In this document: piece after piece, positions 1 through 4,730 of the stretch | Numbering within the stretch: position 1 is the stretch's first letter | Layout: the number at the start of each line of letters is the position of its first letter | The notes under the pieces: generated by a model | Databases searched by the model: none | What the model saw: only the letters and a program-made list of their open reading frames with translations | Told to the model about the DNA's origin: nothing | Made by a program: the position numbers and the translations under genes | Source: an uncultured Bacteroidaceae bacterium | GTDB taxonomy: Bacteria > Bacteroidota > Bacteroidia > Bacteroidales > Bacteroidaceae | Assembly: GCA_904501945.1 (NCBI GenBank) | Contig: CAJGCU010000111.1 | Coordinates: forward strand, 1-6,425 | DNA: 6,425 nucleotides | Direction of reading: 5' to 3'

Positions 1-1
1 C

Positions 2-982
2 AACGGAGAGTCTTGTGCCGCGCTATGCGGCCCATTCTCAACCAGCCACCACAAGAGCACGCTGCTCATCGGAGGCGCTTTTTCTTTCTACAATGCAGGC
101 TCAGGCACCAACCAGAGCAACCACGCCTACAAGATGGGCCCTATCCACTGGGGCACACTTGACCGCGGCAGCAAGACCGCCTCTGGCAGTCACATCCTGT
201 GGCCCGCACACATCGGAGCATTCTCCATGGTCATGGGAAAAGTGCAGAGCCACCCCCAAGTGCAGAAACTCCCCTTCAGCTACGTCATCGCTGACGGGCA
301 AGACACCTGGCTCGTGCCAGGCATCAACCTTCGCACCGTTGGCACATGGCGCGACATCAACAAATGGCCTAAAAGGGATGTGCGCCCACGGGAATCGAGA
401 GAAGACATCATCAACTTCGCCTTCCCCAACCCATACATCATCCAATCAGTCATAGAAGGGAAAGACATCCTGAACAACTTGCAGAAAAGCCACCCTGCCG
501 ACACAGACATCTACGAATACCAAGGCTGCAAAATCAAGCGCGCGTCGCTGCTCAAAGGCGTGCAGTACTACGAGCTGGCGCTGAAGCTCTTCCTGCACCA
601 TTGCTTTCAGACCAACACGGCTGTGACAAACGATGCCAACGGATGCCGCTGGATAGACATGATGGGCATGCTGGCACCCAAAAGCGAGATTGACAGCGTT
701 GTGAAGGACGTGAGGAACGGGAACATCAGCACCTTGGACGAGCTGAAAGAAATACTCAGGCAGATTCATCTGAACTACAAGCAGAACGAGCAGTCATACG
801 CAAACTTTGTCATGCAGAGCTGCGGCAACAACCTCTTCATCGACCACGACCATTGGATGCGCGAAGCCGAGGAGGCGTATGCGCTATGGCTGAAGATGGT
901 TCGTGACGATGCAGAGAAAGAGTTCCAGATGGGAGACGTGGAGGACCAGCAGCTGCGAGATTTTCTTGAGAAAGTCAAATGA
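2..982 (+). CDS. DUF4954 family protein, C-terminal part (5' end outside window)
   Basis: The frame is open from the first bases of the window to a TGA at 980-982 and gives 326 residues. An internal ATG lies at 134, but the conserved sequence begins well before it, so the true start lies upstream of the window. I recognise the family from the block at fragment residues 33-51 (GSGTNQSNH, then YKMGPIHWG), followed by TASGSHILWPAHIG, LPFSYVIADG and the KWPKRD segment. These match my memory of DUF4954 proteins of Bacteroidetes, which are roughly 650 residues long with a left-handed beta-helix (hexapeptide-transferase-like) N-terminal part. The last third is charged and helical, with no signal peptide or membrane segment visible, which suggests a cytoplasmic protein. 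Its biochemical role is unknown to me; a sugar-nucleotide or acyl-transfer link would only be guessed from the beta-helix fold. The gene is GC-rich with ordinary codon use and looks like a resident gene. It ends 52 nt before the terminator hairpin. Confidence 0.82.
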   Translation, partial: NGESCAALCGPFSTSHHKSTLLIGGAFSFYNAGSGTNQSNHAYKMGPIHWGTLDRGSKTASGSHILWPAHIGAFSMVMGKVQSHPQVQKLPFSYVIADGQDTWLVPGINLRTVGTWRDINKWPKRDVRPRESREDIINFAFPNPYIIQSVIEGKDILNNLQKSHPADTDIYEYQGCKIKRASLLKGVQYYELALKLFLHHCFQTNTAVTNDANGCRWIDMMGMLAPKSEIDSVVKDVRNGNISTLDELKEILRQIHLNYKQNEQSYANFVMQSCGNNLFIDHDHWMREAEEAYALWLKMVRDDAEKEFQMGDVEDQQLRDFLEKVK

Positions 983-1034
983 CAAGGAAGAGCCACACAT
1001 CAACAAGGCTTTATTCATGCTGATACAAACAAAG

Positions 1035-1078
1035 AGACATGGGAGAAACAGATGAACTGTTCTCCCATGTCTTTCTTT
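1035..1078. terminator. Probable bidirectional intrinsic terminator between convergent genes
   Basis: The arms AGACATGGGAGAA (1035-1047) and TTCTCCCATGTCT (1060-1072) are perfectly complementary over 13 bp. After a one-base bulge (A1048) the stem continues with CAG/CTG around the loop ATGAA (1052-1056). On the + strand the stem is followed by a T-rich run, TTTCTTT (1072-1078). On the - strand the base of the stem is followed by CTTTGTTTG, so it can plausibly stop the BspA-like transcript too. It sits between the stop of the DUF4954 gene at 982 and the stop of the BspA-like gene at 1107. Confidence 0.85.
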
Positions 1079-1106
1079 AGATGAGCGCCCCGATGGGCGC
1101 AGGCAA

Positions 1107-2879
1107 TTACTTCACAACAAACTTATTCCCGTTCTTGATGTAGATGCCCGGCATCAAGCCATCCACGCCTTCAGCCTGTGTCCTCACCAGCCTTCCATTC
1201 AGGTCGTAGATGTCGCCCGTGCTGTCTGATGGGCTTGCTACTTGTTCGATAGCAGAAGGGATGTTATCAACGAAGAAGAAATCCTTCCATTGGTCGGTCG
1301 CCTTATATACAGAATTAGTCCCCTCAGGAACCTGCAGCGTACAATTCCACTTGTTGATGTCGTCCAGTGCCTGAGTGCCGCAAGCAGGAGGAGTCTGCGC
1401 ATGACTGATGAGCCGTGTCATGTTCACACAGTCCGAGAACGCCTCCTCACCAATGCTCTCCACGCTCTTGCCGAACGAGAAGTAGTCGAGGTTGCTGCAA
1501 CCGCTAAACGCCCATTTGCCAATTTTCTTCACATTGCTGCCGATAGACACGTTCCTGAGGTTCGTACATCCGTAGAACTCGTTATTTGGAACTTCCTCCT
1601 CCAGGCCTGTGATTACAACCGATCGAAGCGATCTGTTGCGATAGAACGGAGAATATCCGCCGCTGCTTGAAGAATCGTAACTGATATCTCCTCCTATATA
1701 TACAGAGTCAAGCGGACAATCCTTAAACAAAGGCTCTTCCCCATTCGACCCTAATGTCAATTCTGTTGTCCTGTCCTTTATTATCACATCCGCAAGAACA
1801 GTACAACCAGCAAAAGCACCATCTCCTATTGATACAACGCTTGCAGGGATTGATATTGAAGCCATGCCAACCTTCGAGAAACAAGACTCTCCTATAGCCT
1901 GTACTTTATTAGGAATCGTTACTTCTTTCAAACTCTTGCAACCGTCAAAAGCATAGCTTCCTAACGATGTAACATCTTCACCTAATGTCAATGTCTCCAG
2001 TGATGTACAACCTTGGAATGCACAATCACCTATTTGACCATTATTCGCAACAGAAATAGCCTTGACATATCCTTGCCCGTTGGCTATATAGGGCATTACA
2101 TCCTGTACTTTCATCTCAACTCCCTTATAAGACACTGTTTTTGTAATGTTTATGTCCACAACTGTGCTGTCGTAAATACAATCTATCGCATCGCAAATAC
2201 GCTCAGCAGGGCTCACCGGAACATATTTCACGCCATCAGCCTCGAACAAAGAGCTCAGATAGGGGTAAACCTTCATATTGCTAAAACTATATTGTTCATT
2301 GGCTACATAGTTAATTCTTCCTGCCAGATACTTGTAACCTTCAGGTGGAGTGTTTGTCAACCAAATCGTTTTTACTGGAGTACACTGATCTGAGCCTATT
2401 TTAAGTACACCAGCTCCGATTGTCATGGAGGTCAAGCGGTAGCATCCATGGAAAGCCCTTTCTCCGATGCTCGTAACGCTGTTCGGAATGCTGATGGAGG
2501 TCAAGCTGAAGCAATATCCGAAAGCAGAGCTTCCGATGCTCGTAACGCTGTTCGGAATGCTGATGGAGGTCAAGCTGGAGCAATCTATGAAAGCAGAGCT
2601 TCCGATGCTCGTAACGCTGTTCGGAATGCTGATGGAGGTCAAGCTGCGGCAATATGCGAAAGCATGGTCTCTGATGCTCGTAACGCTATAAGTGCTTCCT
2701 TCATAAGTCACAGTTTCAGGAATAGTCACCTCCCCACTGTATTTATTCGTACCAGAAGTAACCTCCACAGTAGTTGAGGAAAGAGAATTGTAATAGATGC
2801 CATCCACCTTGAAGGCAAAATTGGGGGTACTGCACAATAGCATTGCTATTAATGCCAAAAGAGTCTTTGTGGTTTTCAT
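1107..2879 (-). CDS. BspA-like leucine-rich-repeat surface protein
   Basis: The product has 590 residues. Residues 1-22 form a signal peptide (two lysines, a hydrophobic core, cleavage probably after NFA), so the protein is exported. Two LRR_5/BspA-type blocks follow. Residues 23-160 open with FKVDGIYY and carry 23-residue repeats of the form C-xx-L-TSISIPNSVTSIG-xx-AF. A second module starts at FEADGVKYV (212-220), with repeats at about 272-365 and 416-490. A TPPACGTQAL segment with VPEGT and W531KDF closes the repeat part. The tail 556-590 (IYDLNGRLV, GIYIKNGNKFVVK) resembles the short C-terminal sorting or anchoring tail of many Prevotella and Bacteroides secreted proteins; type IX secretion is possible but not proven. 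Proteins of this family are known as surface adhesins binding host matrix or other bacteria; the ligand here is unknown. The start at 2879 is chosen for the signal peptide. No Shine-Dalgarno is visible. The upstream gene stops 50 nt away on the same strand. Confidence 0.9.
   Translation of the reverse strand: MKTTKTLLALIAMLLCSTPNFAFKVDGIYYNSLSSTTVEVTSGTNKYSGEVTIPETVTYEGSTYSVTSIRDHAFAYCRSLTSISIPNSVTSIGSSAFIDCSSLTSISIPNSVTSIGSSAFGYCFSLTSISIPNSVTSIGERAFHGCYRLTSMTIGAGVLKIGSDQCTPVKTIWLTNTPPEGYKYLAGRINYVANEQYSFSNMKVYPYLSSLFEADGVKYVPVSPAERICDAIDCIYDSTVVDINITKTVSYKGVEMKVQDVMPYIANGQGYVKAISVANNGQIGDCAFQGCTSLETLTLGEDVTSLGSYAFDGCKSLKEVTIPNKVQAIGESCFSKVGMASISIPASVVSIGDGAFAGCTVLADVIIKDRTTELTLGSNGEEPLFKDCPLDSVYIGGDISYDSSSSGGYSPFYRNRSLRSVVITGLEEEVPNNEFYGCTNLRNVSIGSNVKKIGKWAFSGCSNLDYFSFGKSVESIGEEAFSDCVNMTRLISHAQTPPACGTQALDDINKWNCTLQVPEGTNSVYKATDQWKDFFFVDNIPSAIEQVASPSDSTGDIYDLNGRLVRTQAEGVDGLMPGIYIKNGNKFVVK
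2466..2688 (-). repeat. Tandem 69-bp repeats inside the BspA-like gene
   Basis: Units begin at 2466, 2535, 2604 and 2673, exactly 69 bp apart. The first three share an identical 43-bp core, and the fourth keeps only its first 16 bases or so. Each unit encodes one 23-residue LRR; the full units correspond to residues 70-138. The sequence between cores differs at a few bases that change the residues before and after the conserved cysteine. Such DNA-level identity, compared with the diverged repeats elsewhere in the same gene, indicates recent duplication or ongoing homogenisation. Confidence 0.92.
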
Positions 2880-2929
2880 TGTTGTTTGTAATATCAGGAT
2901 TAAACATTATATTCTCTTTTCATTTCGCA

Positions 2930-3739
2930 TTATTGAATGCAGGGGTATGTTTGAGTTTGGGTTATTTCAATTTCTTCATAATTGTTGTTTGCTAGCAATA
3001 ATTCTATATCACGTTTCTGCTGGTCAAATGTTTTCTTATCGTATGTTTTCAAAATGATTTCCTGAAGATAAGACTTTTTCAGATTAATTTCCTTATAGAA
3101 TTTTATCCTACCATCCTGAATAGACCTTACACCAACATCGACGGGTATCTCACAGTCTATTATGTCACATTTATCAGCAGATGCGGGATTATATTTAGCC
3201 TTAGCTGTAAAAGCATCACAAGAAATCAATCTCCTTTCACCTTCGTTTTCATAGCTACGCTCTTTAATCTTAAAACATATTAAACGTATCATATCTAATA
3301 TACTATTTTCATCAAATAACAAATTTTCTTTTACCTTTTCGAATTCTTTTATAACATAAGCCCTCACCTCGTTTCTATTCAGATATTCACAATCTCCATG
3401 CCATTCAATATTTTGATCTGCGATTTTCTCAAAATCGTCTTGTACGTTAAAATTAAAAACAAGAGAAACATCAGAATTGTATAATCTCCACATATTGAAA
3501 TCATCTTTCTTCTTACTAAAACTTATTACATACGGAAACAACGGAATATCATCAACATCCTTACCATAACGTTCTTTTACAACAGATATAGCCTCTGGCA
3601 AAACTATATCTGTTGCAAACTTGCAGTCAAAAGGGTCATTCATTGAATTAAATCTTGACGCCAGAAACCGAATTCCATCCTTTTGAAGGATTTTGTTAAT
3701 TACATTCAGCTGGGTGTAATGAACATAAAAATTTCCCAT
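2930..3739 (-). CDS. DUF2971 domain-containing protein
   Basis: The product has 269 residues with no signal peptide or membrane segment, so it is probably cytoplasmic. Features matching my memory of DUF2971 are the N-terminal V6HYT motif followed by an IL pair (17-18), R29-F-N-S-M-N-D-P-F (29-37), the VISFS strand (71-75) followed by the MWRLY motif (83-87), and the acidic E166-G-E-R-R motif (166-170) before a short hydrophobic strand. The family has no firmly assigned reaction. The His near the N-terminus and the late E-x-E-R motif resemble the layout of ADP-ribosyltransferase-fold enzymes such as DarT, but that is my inference. The gene is strikingly AT-rich next to the GC-rich DUF4954 and GH95 genes, a sign of horizontal acquisition. 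It lies between a structured RNA (upstream, same strand) and the BspA-like gene (50 nt downstream, same strand). The ATG at 3739 is the only start that keeps the VHYT motif close to the N-terminus. Confidence 0.8.
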   Translation of the reverse strand: MGNFYVHYTQLNVINKILQKDGIRFLASRFNSMNDPFDCKFATDIVLPEAISVVKERYGKDVDDIPLFPYVISFSKKKDDFNMWRLYNSDVSLVFNFNVQDDFEKIADQNIEWHGDCEYLNRNEVRAYVIKEFEKVKENLLFDENSILDMIRLICFKIKERSYENEGERRLISCDAFTAKAKYNPASADKCDIIDCEIPVDVGVRSIQDGRIKFYKEINLKKSYLQEIILKTYDKKTFDQQKRDIELLLANNNYEEIEITQTQTYPCIQ

Positions 3740-3794
3740 CTTAAAATTTTTATTTCTGCCTTTGCCTCTCCCCTACTTCCGGCGGTTAACAATT

Positions 3795-3802
3795 AAAATG
3801 TA
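3795..3802 (-). promoter_or_regulatory. Possible weak -7 box for the DUF2971 gene
   Basis: On the - strand 3802-3795 reads TACATTTT, one base off the Bacteroidetes -7 consensus TAnnTTTG. It lies just beyond the T-tract of the upstream RNA and about 55 nt before the DUF2971 ATG. No convincing -33 element is visible. If this box is not used, the gene would depend on readthrough of the RNA's terminator. Confidence 0.25.
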
Positions 3803-3807
3803 CGGAT

Positions 3808-3846
3808 AAAAAAAGACGTGGGAGAATGCTTCCTCGCTTATCCCAC
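3808..3846 (-). terminator. Intrinsic terminator of the structured RNA
   Basis: Read on the - strand, GTGGGA (3846-3841) pairs with TCCCAC (3823-3818) around a 17-nt loop that contains a GC/GC mini-stem. The stem is followed by CGTC and then seven Ts (3814-3808). It lies upstream of the DUF2971 gene in the same direction, so leaky termination could feed that gene. The GATAAGC in the loop side can instead pair with GCTTATC earlier in the RNA (3884-3878), giving a possible alternative fold. Confidence 0.7.
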
Positions 3847-4156
3847 CTCTTAGGCCTTCGCATTGCCCTTCTGCCAAGATAAGCAACTTAGCCAGCCCAC
3901 GCCGTTGGGTATTATAGACAATGCATGCTGCTGGCCAATGGTGGCTAACGAGCATACGGGTATAATACACCCTACGTGGACGCTTCGTTGCGATATCTTC
4001 TAGCAGAATTCAAGTTGCGAAGTTGAAGAGGTCGAAGATAACGTATGAATACGTCCTTTCAATGTCCTGTGTCTCTGCGGTTCTCGACCGGCACAGACTG
4101 AGGAACATGATCCCATGATGTCACGACCCGCCCTCCCGTAGGTTGGCTAAGTCGAG
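3808..4156 (-). ncRNA. Structured non-coding RNA, about 350 nt, family unknown
   Basis: On the - strand the segment begins just after a perfect TAnnTTTG box and ends in a hairpin with seven Ts, so it has the boundaries of an independent transcript. A long-range closing helix joins ACTTAGCCA (4152-4144) to TGGCTAAGT (3894-3886), 9 bp and perfect. Inside it I see GGACG/CGTCC (4056-4052 with 3982-3978), TATCTTC/GAAGATA (4040-4034 with 4000-3994), TTCAA/TTGAA (4027-4023 with 4013-4009), GTATGCT/AGCATGC (3957-3951 with 3929-3923), and a GGGTGTATTATA arm (3972-3961) that can pair with TATAATACCC (3915-3906). Near the 5' end is a CGGT/ACCG hairpin flanked by CTGTG-like and CACAG arms. The 3' tail has GCTTATC/GATAAGC, which competes with the terminator stem. 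No convincing protein is encoded. I do not find the conserved cores of RNase P RNA, tmRNA (no CCA end) or SRP RNA. A 6S-like or Bacteroidales-1-type RNA is possible, though this one seems long and branched for that. Confidence 0.7.
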
Positions 4157-4157
4157 G

Positions 4158-4166
4158 GCAAAGGTA
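4158..4166 (-). promoter_or_regulatory. Promoter -7 box for the structured RNA
   Basis: On the - strand 4166-4158 reads TACCTTTGC, a perfect match to the Bacteroidetes -7 element TAnnTTTG with the common trailing C. Transcription would start about 5-7 nt further on, near 4151-4156, right at the beginning of the closing helix. The expected TTTG-like -33 element is not clear: only TTTC occurs upstream, and too close. Confidence 0.65.
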
Positions 4167-4377
4167 ATGAAAGTTTTTGAAACTATGACATAATTGCCTA
4201 GAAAAGTAGCAAAAGAAGAAAACTGCCTTTCCTTCCAAGTGTTATTTTTCTGCTGGAAGAACTACTATCCACAACAGGACACATCTGTCGGGGGTGAAAG
4301 CGATGGATTTTTGTTGAATTTGCCAGAACAAGCGTGTTGCTGGAATGCCCATCGGGAGAAACCGAAAAGGGGCTCTT

Positions 4378-4472
4378 TTTGTACCTCGAAACAGGTGAGA
4401 CTCTTACCTATGGTATAGGTGAGACTCTCATCTGTGGTATAGGTGAGAGTCTCACCTGTTTCGAGGTACAAA
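4378..4472. repeat. 95-bp palindromic (inverted repeat) element
   Basis: The arm 4378-4404 is an exact reverse complement of 4446-4472, 27 bp without mismatch. The outer ends read TTTGTACCTCG and CGAGGTACAAA. Allowing two G-T wobbles, the helix extends inward to 4412/4438, about 35 bp, leaving a loop of about 25 nt. No T-tract follows it on either strand, so it is not a standard terminator. The size and sharp symmetry suggest a mobile or dispersed intergenic repeat (MITE- or REP-like), or a cruciform/RNA hairpin signal. Its copy number elsewhere cannot be judged from this window. Confidence 0.88.
4394..4465 (+). repeat. Three 24-bp direct repeats nested in the palindrome
   Basis: Units start at 4394, 4418 and 4442, each beginning GGTGAGA. 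Units one and two agree at all but 3 of 24 positions and both end in TGGTATA; unit three diverges in its last third. The first 15 bases of each unit are near-palindromic, and in unit three (4442-4456) GGTGAGAGTCTCACC is a perfect odd-length palindrome. The element therefore combines direct repeats with dyad symmetry at two scales. There are no unique spacers between units, so this is not a CRISPR array. Confidence 0.82.
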
Positions 4473-4610
4473 GTGCTGCATTCCGCAAGAGAGTTTTCAG
4501 CGATGCACTAGAATGGGAATGGGGTGGTCCCACGATGTCGAATCAGAACAATTGAGAGGTTTCTTCAAACTATCATGTGAAACGATACATTCCCGTCATA
4601 TCATCCCAAT

Positions 4611-4645
4611 AAAAAGAGTCATTTCATTGAAAAAGACTCTTTTTT
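4611..4645. terminator. Terminator-like hairpin upstream of the GH95 gene
   Basis: AAAAAGAGTC (4611-4620) pairs perfectly with GACTCTTTTT (4635-4644) around a 14-nt loop, with one further T at 4645. A-tract and T-tract are built into the stem, so it could act in either direction. On the + strand it lies before the GH95 promoter and would insulate that gene from upstream transcription. No gene that obviously needs it is visible to its left, which leaves open an unrecognised + strand transcript between 4167 and 4610. Confidence 0.6.
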
Positions 4646-4692
4646 GTAAATATATGTTACTTTATTATAAGAAAAAATAAGAAGGAAATGTG

Positions 4693-4700
4693 TAACTTTG
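4693..4700 (+). promoter_or_regulatory. Promoter -7 box for the GH95 gene
   Basis: TAACTTTG at 4693-4700 matches the Bacteroidetes -7 consensus TAnnTTTG exactly. The predicted start near 4705 gives a leader of about 25 nt before the ATG at 4731. No clear TTTG appears at the -33 distance. The leader is AT-rich and lacks a Shine-Dalgarno sequence, as is common in this phylum. Confidence 0.65.
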
Positions 4701-4730
4701 TTGCCGTAACATTAATTAAAACTTTTTCCT

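Larger units (their letters stand above)
4167..4610. other. Intergenic region without a supported protein gene
   Basis: This stretch contains only short open frames with no recognisable domains, start signals or codon bias. The readable peptides at 4194-4418 and 4334-4555 (+) and 4265-4471 (-) are low-complexity translations that run into the palindrome, and I do not accept them as genes. Besides the palindromic repeat (4378-4472), a weak imperfect hairpin lies at 4323-4343 (CCAG...CTGG). I see no transposase remnant, tRNA or terminal inverted repeats bounding the segment. Confidence 0.55.

Noticed and set aside
15..455. 146-residue open frame on the + strand
   Set aside because: It overlaps the DUF4954 frame, is rich in Thr/Ser/Ala in a way typical of frame-shifted GC-rich coding DNA, and has no recognisable domain.
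1035..1047. Similarity between the arm at 1035-1047 and the one at 3815-3826 (GAC-A/G-TGGGAGAA)
   Set aside because: Both are terminator stems, and a 12-base match with one difference between GC-rich hairpin arms is weak evidence for a shared element; the loops and the opposite arms differ.
1242..1670. 142-residue + strand frame (and 2013-2393, 2448-2777, 2467-2691)
   Set aside because: All are antisense shadows of the BspA-like gene. Those at 2448-2777 and 2467-2691 stay open only because the 69-bp repeats keep frame.
3773..3970. 65-residue - strand frame upstream of DUF2971
   Set aside because: It lies across the structured RNA and its terminator, has no domain, and would be translated through the T-tract.
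3808..4156. RNase P RNA, tmRNA or SRP RNA
   Set aside because: The P4-type conserved cores of RNase P, the tRNA-like CCA end of tmRNA, and the paired SRP helix 8 are not found. A short GGAAGCA match to SRP sits in the terminator loop and looks accidental.
4194..4418. 74-residue + strand frame in the intergenic region
   Set aside because: It has no family resemblance or initiation signal, and its C-terminus runs into the palindrome.
4394..4465. CRISPR-like array of 24-bp repeats
   Set aside because: The units are contiguous with no spacers and there are no cas genes; it is a simple tandem repeat within a palindrome.
4170..4590. Possible flanking direct repeats (GAAACTATGACAT near 4179 and CAAACTATCATGT near 4566)
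   Set aside because: The match is only about 7-8 bases in AT-rich DNA, too short to claim a target-site duplication or element boundary.
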